Origin: Sitta carolinensis
Lineage: Eukaryota > Chordata > Aves > Passeriformes > Sittidae
Assembly (NCBI GenBank): GCA_032173965.1
Contig: CM063290.1
Span: forward strand, 62,001-126,000
Direction of reading: 5' to 3'
Length of the DNA stretch: 64,000 bases
In this document: positions 12,021 to 26,600 of the stretch, in pieces
Position numbering within the stretch: position 1 is the first letter of the stretch
Layout: every line of letters starts with the position of its first letter
The notes under the pieces: generated by a model
Database searches by the model: none
Seen by the model: the letters and a program-made list of their open reading frames with translations, nothing else
What the model was told of the DNA's origin: nothing
Made by a program: the position numbers and the translations under genes

Positions 12021-13471
12021 CTAAAGAGAAAGTAAAAATGTTCAATTTAACAATCCATTATAGGCGACAACAGGAAATAAATACACTAAAATCCTGACCT
12101 CTGCTTTGAAATGCACATTTAAAATTCTGTTTTCTTTGAGAGATCTTTCTAAAGATCACTGTTCAGTAAGACCTTCTAAATGAACTAATTTTGAATTCTG
12201 TGGGTAGGCTTTCTTCTAATTTCCAAAGGAAACTAAGAATTCAACATTTTTAATATTCACAAACTACAGGGTGATTGAGTGTGCTTTGGGAAGGAGGATT
12301 CACAACCCATTTTCCAGACATACTTCACATTGTCAAAAGTCTGCAAGTCCCCTATATCCTATGCTATGGTGTATGGAAAACAAAGTACTGGAAATTCACA
12401 GAATAAGGCTTAAGCAATGGACAGCCCCAAGGCAAGTGATCTACCACAGCAATAAACAAGAAGTGAGAAAGGCTTCCCCCAGAAATACTGAGGCAAATAA
12501 GGTATCCAAGACCCTTGGCTAGGTATGGCAGGGGATAAGGAGGCAGCAGAAGCTCTCTTGGAACCAACGTGAGAACAAAAGTAACAAGAAATTGGATTTG
12601 GGGCAGAAGAACACTGCTAGTTTTCTCAGTAAGGTTTAGCTATGATGACATAAAGAACCAGTAGAGAATGAAAATAACTTTAGCACCAGATTAAAAAAAA
12701 AAGAAAAAAATCTTCATTTATTCTAGAGCATAATGTCTGAAATTAGTTCTTAGGTTTCCACAAAAATATTTTTAGGGAATAAATTTGTAACTGGCATTTG
12801 AAAGAATAATTTCTTCATTAAAAGTTAAAAACTTAGTGTTTCAGAAAAACAATCTCAAAATGAAAAGGTCAAAATACAAGAAGGAATATACAAATACTGG
12901 CAGCAAATGAAAGTGAGGCAAAGAAAAATGATGTGGCAGACCTTGAGAAACAAGCCTACAAAGAAAACTAACAATATTGCAATGTTTTTTTTTCTGACAA
13001 GTGTTGCATTGAACATGTGCCCATTTAGTTTTCCCCTCTAAAGCAGAATATATATTGCTTAAATAAGATTTAAGAAAGAAAGATTTGTTTAGATTTTGTT
13101 TCCTAAAGTAAATTAAGATTTGAATAAGTTTTAGTGGTTATCAAACTGCTCTATCTCCAGAAACTGAAACAAAAGGCAAAGCTCTTTACTGGAAGTTTTA
13201 TTTAATTAACGCACATCTATGTACTGAACAATGACCATCATCAAATTACAACTGGTGTTCCTTTTGTCTTGTTTCCCTGCTGCAAAATTTGTTTGTGGTG
13301 TGATTTCAGTATGCATTTTCTTCTGTGCTGCCTAGACATGCTGGACAGACTTCTAAGTAATAACTTGATGTATGTTATCCATATGTATAATATGTTCAAT
13401 ATATTTACACAATTATAGAGTCTGCTCTACAAAATCACAATGAAAGCTACATAAAACACAATAGAATGCAC

Positions 13472-13594
13472 CTTTGATCTAGATATCCACTCCTGATCAG
13501 ACTTCTTTCCATTACCAGAGTCTATTTCCTCTTCTAGGGAACCATTCCACCAAGTTGTCTATTTGAAGCTCATTCCTACAGAGAGGGCATTTGG
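13472..13594 (-). pseudogene. HLTF: HLTF pseudoexon, end of RING finger
   Basis: After a tgcacag acceptor the minus strand reads AKCPLCRNELQIDNLVE, matching the last two zinc-ligand cysteines of the HLTF RING. One extra base around 13539-13547 then shifts the frame. The shifted frame continues with EEEIDSGNGKKSDQEWISRS, which aligns to human HLTF, and a good gtgcat donor follows. The unshifted frame hits TAA at 13512-13514. Confidence 0.88.
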
Positions 13595-16500
13595 CTGTGC
13601 AAAAAGCCAAACAACATTAAAAGAAACTTATTAAATCCAGTTATTTATAGTGAATGATAAACACCACCCTTACAAAGCACCTTTTGTGCATTTATTATTT
13701 TGAAGTTCATGTAAAAAAATCCTCAAGGATTCATTCTTGTAACACAGTCATTTCTGACGTGACAGTCAAAATATTTTTTTTTGCAAGAACACTAACATGA
13801 CATAAACGCTGCACATTTTATAAATACTCAGCCTTCCTTAAAAGTGAAGTGGTCTTCCTGAGCATATTGAAATAAGTAGCTCAAGGTTTTAAAGCAAGGA
13901 TATATTTGGGCTATGAGAGTAAAATTATTTAAAATATGAGAAAAATAAACCATCTTTCAAAGACAATATCTTTCTTAGTTACAAACAAAAGAATGACCTT
14001 TTACCCTTCAAAGCCTGCACAGAAATAATAGCAGTCTGATGAAATATGCTTTGTCAGGACCAGACATGGGGTATCTTCTCTTTTTCCCCAATAGACACAT
14101 GAAATGAGACATAATTTAACACCAAAAGCCTTTTCCTCTGAAGTACATTCTAGATAAAGCAAAATCTATACAATAGCACTTTCATAGGACTACTCAGAAA
14201 ATTTAATAACAGACTGTGGGCACTGTACAAATAGACAACTTTATGAAGCAAAAATGACAGACATGAAAAACTTCTGCCTAATGGAGCAACCCTTTAAAAT
14301 TAGCTAACTCTGTTTATATAGAAATCTGGCCACAGAACCAAGGCATCTTTAGAGAGGATACAAAGCAGACCTCACAAAGCACATGAAAACGGGGGGCTGC
14401 TAATCTGGAATTAATTGCTAGCCAATTAAAGAGACTGGCAGTCATAGTCTGATACATTATTTCAGCAATAAATTAATAAATAAATATCCTTTCAAGAGAG
14501 ACTCTTTTAACACAATAAAATTTTAAAAAAAGAGTTTTCAAATATTATGAATGAATGAGCCATTCCTGATCTGGCAGCAAACCAAAAATCCTCCAGTGAC
14601 AAGACAAAATAAATGAATTCTATTAAATCTGAAAAAAGTTTTCGGGGAAAAAAACCCTCCTAACAGTGCTTGCTCATAAAGTCTTTCTTTTTTTTTTTTT
14701 TCTTTTTGTTTTTTTTTTTTGTGTTTTTTTTTGTTTGATTGGTTTTGTTTTGTTTTGTTTTGTTTAATAAAAAGCTAACATCTTTCTGCATCCCTTCTCC
14801 AGTTCAATAATGTAATTATAAACAAAACATAAAAATCAGCTGAACATTGCCAACATAGATACTGAAGACCTATGGTAAAAGCATATGAAAATGACCAAAA
14901 CAAGTCTCAGAATTAACAGCTAAAAGAAGAGAAAGCGTTTGAACACCTATCTGGCAAGCTTTTATAAGAATGCAGTTGATACACAAATATTAGATTACTA
15001 TAGAGATCTTATAGCTTTATTTTGGCCTCTGCATACGATCTTTACATACTTGCACAACTCTAAATTTAGTCTCAACAGAAGACTAAAATGAAGGTAGTAT
15101 TAACTCTCAAGGTGTTAAGTACTGAGAAGTTTTTCCAATTTCAGTAAATGCTTTTAGGTTAACATTAGAAAGATAAAATGATTTCCAAATTTGTAATACC
15201 ATGGCAGACCAAACTTCACTCAGCAGTTTTGTGTTTGCAGCTTCACATCTCATTTGTCACTGGTGATTTAATGCTGTCATTTGTATTAATAATGGAAACC
15301 ATTATCTTTCCTGGAAGAATCCTGCTTGAACCCAAGCTGCTTTGGGGTGAGGGCATGAGTTTGTTGGTCTACTTTGTTTTCAAGGTGATACCTAAGATAC
15401 TTTCCCATGCTATTTACTATGAGAGAATTGCATTGTAACCATTCAGGCACAGAAACTACCCAACTCAGATGCAATACTAGTACAAATACCTATCATGTGG
15501 AAACCCACATTGTGAAGTGAATTCCCCAACTTTGGGATTTAGATGCATGTCAGAGTTTTGGCTAAAAGCTGCAAAAACTTCCTTGGCAATTCAGTGAAAT
15601 CAGGAATCATTTTAAAGGTAAGAAAGCTTATTTGATCACTCTTTTAGAAACTTATGATAGTTCAAAAGAACAGAATCCACACCCACCTCTGTTCAGATTT
15701 CACTACTATGAAAGCAATCTATAGATCAACCTGGGATTGGACAAAGGCAGTAGTTCTGGAGATTCCATGGTCCTTTCTTGGCAAAAACATAGAAAGTAAC
15801 TTGACTTTACAGTCAAGTAGTATATAATGATGATAATTCCATCACATCATAGCCCAGTTTATTTGTCTGCATGTTAAAAGCACCAGAAGGTTCAGTAGGG
15901 GCACTGACTGCTACAGACACATCAAGAATCTCTGCACTGGAAAAAGACCTCCGCAAGTGCTCTTTCCTCCACTAGTTTCCCTCAAATTTCTCAGAAGCTC
16001 TGTAGAGTGGGATGGCTGCATCAGCATTTTGCCTATCTGGCAATGGAACAATGCCAGTCCAGAAGCCAGACAGAGCACACTTCCCACCTCTGTCTTCTTA
16101 GGTTCATTTACTATGCACAAGCACGGACTAAGCTGTCCTCGCTTGTCCCTAATAAAGAGCACCAGCCAGGTTTGTGCTAACATTTCCAGCTCTATTCTGA
16201 CTGAGGGAGAGTCAGCACAACTCCCAAGAGTAAGTGCAGTGGCACCGGATACAGATGGTGAGATTACCATGCCATTACATTGCCGTAGAAAGAAAAGGGC
16301 AAACAAAAAGGAAAAGCGTATCTTAGAGGCACACACAAAAAAATAAATACTGTGGTTGTCGAAAGAGCAATCAAGTATACTCATCCACAAGCTTTTTCTG
16401 GATAGAGCTCAGAGAAGGGACAAAAAAAAATGGCCTTTTAGCAAGACAGCTATTTCACTGTCCAAGTTCATCAGCTTGGAAAAAAGCATGTAGACACTAT

Positions 16501-17990
16501 TTTAATTCAACAGCTATGGTCTCTTTTAAGCACAACAATATATATGTGCATCACATGATATATAAACAGTGAAGAGGCACCGGGCCATATGGGGGCATAC
16601 AATGCTGCACACTTTTACCCCAGGAAAAAAGTAAGGTAAGAACTCCAGAACAAGATTTTTAAAATACTGATAGACTTTACCACCGTTAGGTTTGACAGCT
16701 ACACTCTCCATAGATTGACTTCAGGCCAGTAGTTTTACAAGCCAGATGATAACTATGTTTAGGCTCTCCACGATTTAAACAAACAATAGCTAGACAGCCT
16801 TCTGGTGGTAGCAGTTCACTGCTTTCAAATCGCTACTACAATTACTTTTAACCTTGGAACAACCAACCTGTTCATTTCTGAGGACTTAAAAAATACGTGT
16901 TTTACAAAACACATGTGCACAGTGGTTATCAAAGGAAGAGTCAGTGATTCCAAGCAAACTGTTTATTCTTCATCTGAACCATAGATCAGAACCAACTTAA
17001 TTTTACACAGTAATGTCTTGTTCAATTATTCAGGAGTTTCATCATTTGCAAATATAGAAATATACTTAAACCCAGTGATTTCCATACAGGAAACATTCTG
17101 ATCTCTCATGCTTCAAAACGGTTCCATTGATCAAAATGCAATCAGAACAGTTGTTACACAATGAGGATATAGCCTACAATACATAAAAAAATAAGCTGCC
17201 CCATGCTACAGAAAATTCTGGCCTACCATTTCAAAATATATTAAGAGTATTCCTACTTGGAAAAATGGTAATTAGAACTTAAAGTACCTCAACTGTATGC
17301 TCAGTGATAAGTATATATACAACACAATTCCTAACAGAAATAAGTAATTTTCGTGTGGCAGCTGTTCAAGTAGCAACAATACTATGGCTGTGACACTATT
17401 TATAGTTAAGATTGCTTTATATTTTAAGGAAAGAAATTACGGTCATACTTAGTTAATAATTAAGCTCTAAATAATTATCGAACAACTTCCAAAGAAGTTT
17501 TCTGTCCTGTGTTCTTCAGGAAAATAAACAACAACCTTCTGAAAAATGTTCTGACCATATCTCATTGGTCTTCAGTATCCTGAAAAATCAACAAGGGTGT
17601 CTGTCCTCCTTGTTGTCTTACAAAAACTGTAAATAACACTAATGTTCAAAGGGGTGAAGATGTTATATTTTGACCTATTTCTTTGGAGTATCCTAGTATT
17701 CTTATATTTCAAGGGCAATAAATTTCTTTATTTAGCACTTTATTTGACATTCTCAGTAATCATTCTGAGCATGTAAGCAAAAAGGCACCTGTCTCCTCCC
17801 CCTACCTCAGCTGGTTTGAGGAGTTAATCACACAATTTCCAGGAGTGCCAGAGAATCTGCCTAGTCAAAAGCAGGGAATGGAAAGCGTGCTCACTGCTCA
17901 TAGTGGCACTGTAATTACAATACCATTCCAATTTTGTATTTCTATCAAATAAAGAAATTTATTTTTTTCTCCCTTGCGAAAGCAGATCTG
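13595..17990. other. Region where upstream HLTF exons are expected; none recognised
   Basis: About 4.4 kb with no identifiable HLTF exon, except a weak RING-like trace at about 14340-14400 on the minus strand (reading HVLCEVC, compare HVFCKPC). A T-rich/TTTTG simple repeat occupies 14685-14766. Open frames overlap on both strands at 15911-16390, but they resemble no known protein and lack splice or codon-usage support. Extensive deletion of HLTF is the simplest explanation. Confidence 0.55.
14685..14766. repeat. Poly(T) and (TTTTG)n simple repeat
   Basis: T-runs interrupted by G, ending in a regular (GTTTT) array. Directly visible low-complexity DNA. Confidence 0.9.
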
Positions 17991-18049
17991 TATCCTTTTA
18001 CTACCAGGAGAGACTACAGGAGGCAGTCCTTGGCCATGCCCGCAGCCAG

Positions 18050-18465
18050 CAGAACTCACGGTGACGTCGGGACCGGCCTCGGCTCGGCGCTGCCCCGCCG
18101 CTCGCCGCGGCCCCTCGGGCCCCTCAGCCCCCTCGGGCCCCCTCAGCCCCCTCAGGCCCCGCGGCCCCCTCGGGGCCCCTCAGGCCCCTCAGCCCGGCCC
18201 GGCCGCTCCCCGCCCGCGGCCGGAGCGCGCAGGCCCCGCCCCGGGCACGCCCGTGCCGTGCGGCAGCCCGTCCCCCGCCAGCAGCAGAGCTCTCGGCCAA
18301 TCAGAGGCCTTCCCTCGCGCCCGGTGCGCGCGGGCAATGGCCAATGGGGAGCCAGCACCTGAGGAGCGGCGTTCGAGGCCGTTAGCGGCCGGCAGTTGGT
18401 GCTGGACGTTCGCGGCGCAGGACGCGTTGTGGGGCCGTCGGAGGTCGTCACCTTAGCCAAGCCAC
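18050..18465 (+). promoter_or_regulatory. CpG-island promoter and 5' UTR of the alpha-tubulin gene
   Basis: A strongly GC- and CpG-rich segment ends at the alpha-tubulin start codon. CCAAT boxes lie at 18297-18301 and 18341-18345, about 120-170 bp upstream of the ATG, in a TATA-less context. Because HLTF is oriented away from here on the minus strand, the island may once have served as a bidirectional promoter. That last point is inference. Confidence 0.7.
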
Positions 18466-22202
<3,737 letters not shown>

Positions 22203-22320
22203 GAAATCTAAAGCCTGGAAAAAATCTATTTACAAAAAAAAAAAAAGAAAATGCAGAACTCTCTTTCTTTATTTTCAAGTGTGCTTCTAAATAAAGTTCC
22301 AAAGATTATACTGCTGTTAT
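22203..22320 (+). terminator. Alpha-tubulin 3' UTR and poly(A) signal
   Basis: A short 3' UTR contains an AATAAA hexamer at 22290-22295, followed by a T-rich stretch at about 22318-22335, typical of a cleavage and polyadenylation region. Confidence 0.8.
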
Positions 22321-22554
22321 TTTTTTTTTCTTCTTCACTACTAATGTGCATATTCATAATGGAAGGACAATTTGAGATTGCAGGCTTTGGTAGAAGATCT
22401 GTTCCCTGCTTTAAAAGTGCGTAGTAATTTTCACCTTCCTCCATTAGCATAGTGAAAAAAAATTACTATCCTTTACTCATATGGTCGCATGAATACGGCC
22501 ATTCCATGTAGAGATAAATGGAAGCAGCTCTATCATAAGACACTTGGGTTGTGT

Positions 22555-22685
22555 AAAAAGTGCTGACCCAGCTGGTTAAAGCATGGTGCTAACAACGCCA
22601 GGGTTGTGGTTTCAATCCCCATATGAGCCATTCAGCTGAGAGTGATCCTTGTGGGTCTCTTCCAACTGGGAATATTCTGTGAAAT
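22555..22685 (+). mobile_element. tRNA-Ile-derived SINE with CR1-like tail (TguSINE1-like)
   Basis: The head resembles a tRNA-Ile(AAT) gene: an A-box-like segment with AGCTGGTTAAAGCATGGTGC, an anticodon-stem region GCTAACAACGCC, and a B-box GGTTTCAATCCCC followed by GAGCCA. The 3' part, GATCCTTGTGGGTCTCTTCC to ATTCTGTGA, is the 3' end shared with CR1 LINEs, which supply the reverse transcriptase. This tRNA-Ile plus CR1 layout is that of songbird SINEs such as TguSINE1. The copy is diverged and cannot be a working tRNA. Confidence 0.85.
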
Positions 22686-22844
22686 AACTAGGCTTTTGTT
22701 TGGAGGGGTTGTTGGGTTGGGTGTGAATTTTTGTTGTTGTTGTCGGTTACTAAGGAAGAATTGCTGTATTTCAGTACAAAAAAATGCGTTTGACGCTGTG
22801 AGACTGGAAGACGCCAGGTTTCAGTAGCCTAATGTATTAGGCAT

Positions 22845-23660
22845 GCTGCTGCCGGCGGTAGTGGCTCCAAGCCGCGCGCCAAGTGAAAGCTGCTCCGCAC
22901 ACAAACCACCGAGCGAACACCCGTCAGCAAGGTCTCCCATTTACGAGCCACCGCTCCCACTACGTCTCACACTCCTCAAGGAGCACTGCCAGTTTCTCCT
23001 CCCACTCGAAAGCTCCACGAGTGTACGGCGCTGCTCTGCTATGACGAAAGATGCCCGGGAGTGCTCGCCCAGCGGCGCGGGCACGCCAAGGCCGCAGGAA
23101 CCTGGTTGGAGGGTAGCGGCGCCGGGGCAGCCGCACGCTGCTGGCCGAGCCCGCCCCTCTACCCTCCGCGGAAGGGGAGGGCGCCGCCCCGGGAGGCTGC
23201 GAGTCCTCGCTCTTGTGCTGCAGCGGAACTTTTCGGGACCATGGTGCAGCTTTACAACCTGCACCCGTTCGGGTCTCAGCGAGTAGTGCCCTGCAAGCAA
23301 GAGCCGGCGCACTTCTGCTGCGGCCAAGACGTGCTGTTCGTGGCCAGCACGGCGGCCAGCTGCCGGGTGGAGGTGTTCGCCGTGCGCGAGCAGGGCCGCT
23401 GCGAGGCCCTGGGCTCCTTCGCCACGCTGGGTGCGGTGCTGCGCATGGCGCACAGCTCGGCAGGTCAGTCCCGGCAGCCGTTGGGTCCGCGAGTGCTCGG
23501 CTGGGGAGGCCGGGACGCGTCGGGCTCGAGTGTTTGGAGTGGCCCTGGGGCTCCGCCGGGTGGGGACGGAGAGCCGGCCGGGCCGGGGGCGGGGGGCTGC
23601 GGGAGGCGAACAAAGCTGCTCGGGCTCCGCCGCGGGAGGAAGCCCTGGACCTCCCACCCG
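22845..23660 (+). promoter_or_regulatory. HPS3: HPS3 CpG-island promoter region
   Basis: A GC- and CpG-rich block surrounds the HPS3 start codon and extends into intron 1. No TATA box is evident. It lies less than 1 kb downstream of the alpha-tubulin poly(A) site, so the two genes are closely spaced in tandem. Open frames on both strands here reflect GC-rich composition. Confidence 0.7.
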
Positions 23661-26600
23661 CCTCTCCTTCAGACTCCCCCTGAGACTCCCCCTGAGACTC
23701 CCCCTGAGACTCCCCCTCAGATTCCCCCTCAGACTCCCCCTCAGACTCCCCCTTGACTCCCCTCAGACTCCCCCTTGACTCCCCTCATACTCCCCTCAGA
23801 CTCCCCTCAGACTCCCCCTCAGACTCCCCTCAGCCTCCCCTCAGACTCCCCTCAGACTCCCCTTGACTCCCCTCAGACTCCCCCTCAGACTCCCCCTCAG
23901 ACTCCCCTCAGACTCCCCCTCAGACTCCCCTCAGACTCCCCTCAGACTCCCCCTCAGACTCCCCTCAGACTCCCCTTGACTCCCCTCAGACTCCCCCTCG
24001 GCCCCTCTCTCAGGCTGCTGCCGAGCCGGCGGTGGGGCGCGCCGGCTGGAGCGGGCCGGCCCGCGGGCCGGTCCCCGCGCTCGGGCCTTCAGGGAGGGTG
24101 GAAGCCGCGTGTGTCCCTTCGTTGTCTGCCTCCGCCTCGGTTGCGGTCTGTGCTTTTGGGGTTTGTTTGGGTTTCTTGTTTTTAGAGCACGGAGTGGGTG
24201 GTCGTTCCGGCCTATTCTACGGCTCTTCATGAGTCTATTGGTCTATTGCTCTCTATGGCCTGTAGAGAAAAATCGTTTCCTTCATTAAAGGATATGAGAA
24301 GGCGTAGGGTGGGAGGAACCTTGTATGCAATCACAACATATAGAGAGGATTCACATAGGAGGTACTCTGGACCTACATCTGTAAATCCTTGCTTTTAGTG
24401 GTGTGTGAAGGGTGTGCCACCTAGCAAAGAAAATTGTGCTTTGTATTCAATTAGAGAAAAATTGGTGAAAACTGGTTTTGAAATTTTTTGTAAGAGTTGA
24501 GACTTGAAGATATTCTTTGTAGTGTAGTACAGCAGGTAAAGAGCTCAGAAACTGTCATCTGTTTTTTAATGATGTATCAGTATGACTTCTGTCTTTTAAG
24601 GAGACTATCTGGTGACAATTGAAGAAAAAAGCAAAGCAACTTTCCTAAGAGCATATATGAACTGGAGATGCATGTCTGCAGGGAGTTCTCGCGTGTGTGT
24701 TCGGATGGTTGGTCACGAGATGGAAGAGTCATACAGTGAAATCTTAAAAGAACAGATGTCAGTTGTTGAAATGCCACTTTCAGATCCTCCTTTGTGCATT
24801 TCATGTTGTCCTGTGAATGGAGATCTTCTTGTGGGCTGCAAGAATAAACTAATCATGTTCTGTTTGAAAGACCGGGTCATAAACCAGAATTTAACTGTGT
24901 TAGACTTTGAACGCTCTTTAATTTTGCACATTGATAACCTCATTCCTGCTGAAGTTGCATTTTGTGCCAGACATATAGCCATAGCAACAGAGCTGGATGT
25001 TCTAATCCTGAAACTGGAACTGGTCCAGCAAAGTGCAGACAGGACGGAGCAATGTGCCCAGCGAGTCAGTGCACCAGAAGAGGCTGATCTGGATGGAGGT
25101 GGGTGCTGAAATATTTTATTTTTTTTTTTATCTCCAAGAATCTCCTAATTGATTCTCATTGTTTTGAAAGTAGTCTCGATCAAGGTCTTTGCCCTTTATA
25201 AAACATTTCCAGATTGTCCTATGATTGACTATCTGCTGAATATTCTAGAGCATGAAAAGTTGTACCAACCTGCAGTTGGAGGTAACATTTCAGACAAATA
25301 TCCCATCATGCTGCACACTTAGAGGGTAGTACAGTATCTGCAGACACAGAATTAGGTCCCTGATTTAGAGTGCCATTTTGGGCCAAGTTAAAGTGGTAGT
25401 AGTTCAGTGTGCTGTGTTCAGAACAATTTTTGTATCAGTGTCACCGCTTGAGTAAGTGGCTTACACAATTTAGAATGATTCTTTTGTGATGTCTGTGTAC
25501 TTTTGTAGCTGTTAGGCTCAGAACCTGCCATAATCAAGCAAATTCTACTCTTTCAGTCCTTTGTCTTATTCAGGGACTTGCCATAGAATTCTAGAAATCC
25601 CAGGAAAAGATGTACTCCGGAAGTTTCATTCTTGTGTATTGCAAGATACCGATCCATATGTAATCAATTATCAGTTCCCACTTTTCCAAACGTAGATGTA
25701 TCAGATCAACACCAACAAGCCTTAGGAATAATTGAATAAATTTTAAAGGATGGTTATTTAGAAATGGAAACTGTACCTAGAAAAAATTTAAAGGTACATA
25801 AGACTTTTCAGATAGGGACAATATAAATGCCATGTTCTTCACTGAGTGAAGATGTGTCTTTTCTCAGATAATGGCATCCTGTCCCTAGTTTTTTTTTTTA
25901 TTACTAAAAGCTACATAGAAAAATTCCAGTTACTTTCTGAGTGTTATTAGGATTTGCTTTCCAGGACTTAAGTGAGTTAAAGATAACACAACTTCATGTG
26001 ATAGCTGCATTTGCCTTCTCAAAACCTCTTTGGCCAAAAGTCAACATTTTTTGAGGACCAGCCATTTGTGGCACCAGTTGCCTTTGACTCACCTTCTGAT
26101 GAACAGTTTACCTGTTTGGGGTTTTTTTTCCAGAAATCTTCACTTGTAAGTATTCAGACTGTTGAGGCTTAAATGGGAATTGTTGCCGTCTTCTAGGACG
26201 CTGTTTTCAAAATCTTGTGGTTTGAGGAAGCCAATGCTAGCAGCGTAGCTGTAATTGGAGTATTTAATTGATATTGTCATACCATTTTCTTATGCTGCGT
26301 GGAATAGTTTGAACAATTAAGATAGCTTTTTCATTGCTCAGGTGTGAAAGATGAAAGTACCTCAACGCATCCTTTACAGCTTGAATTAGATGAGTTCATC
26401 ATATGTCAGAAGCCAGTGGAACTGCTTGGAGAAGAAAGTAAGCTGTGTGAGATACCCATCACACTGGAGTCCACAGAGTTACCTACAGAAGACACAAAGC
26501 ACTTCCAAGTGCAGTATCTACTTTTCAGGTATTACAGACGTGTTATCCCTTTTATGGGTAAATCTACAAAAAAGACAAACTGAGTTGTGTGTTTTGTCTT

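Larger units (their letters stand above)
8234..13594 (-). pseudogene. HLTF: HLTF (helicase-like transcription factor) unitary pseudogene remnant
   Basis: HLTF is a nuclear SWI/SNF-family translocase with a RING ubiquitin-ligase domain that remodels stalled replication forks and polyubiquitinates PCNA. Four segments match the C-terminal quarter of the protein in the correct order: 13472-13594 (end of the RING finger, AKCPLCRNE), 11840-12020 (helicase motifs IV-V), 9093-9172 (motif VI region, AWNPTAEDQCFDRC) and 8234-8385 (C-terminus, FIVKDSVEEN). The expected exon between the first two was not found. Neither was the N-terminal two thirds (HIRAN domain, Walker motifs, first RING half), apart from a doubtful RING-like trace near 14340-14400. 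Lesions are a 1-bp insertion, two in-frame stops, a lost splice donor, a lost acceptor, a 1-bp deletion near the C-terminus and loss of conserved arginines. Position between GYG1 and HPS3 and the minus orientation match human HLTF, so this is the orthologous locus and not a retrocopy; introns are present. Confidence 0.9.

Noticed and set aside
14340..14400. HLTF RING first-half exon (HVLCEVC on the minus strand)
   Set aside because: Only a few residues resemble HLTF and no splice sites are clear; too weak to list as a pseudoexon.
15911..16390. Overlapping open frames of 159 (-) and 129 (+) codons
   Set aside because: Neither resembles a known protein, they mirror each other on opposite strands, and no splice or promoter context supports them. 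They are probably chance open frames in intergenic DNA.
17934..18460. Long open frames on both strands upstream of the tubulin ATG
   Set aside because: They are Pro/Arg/Gly-rich translations of CpG-island DNA, which has few stop codons. They are 5' flanking sequence, not genes.
22560..22640. Possible functional tRNA-Ile gene
   Set aside because: The tRNA-like head has mismatches and is fused to a CR1-type tail, so it is a SINE.
22941..24230. Several long open frames, some with repeated PPQTPPQTP or LRLPLRLP
   Set aside because: They are artefacts of the HPS3 CpG island and the intron 1 minisatellite. Only the 23241-23463 segment in the HPS3 frame is coding.
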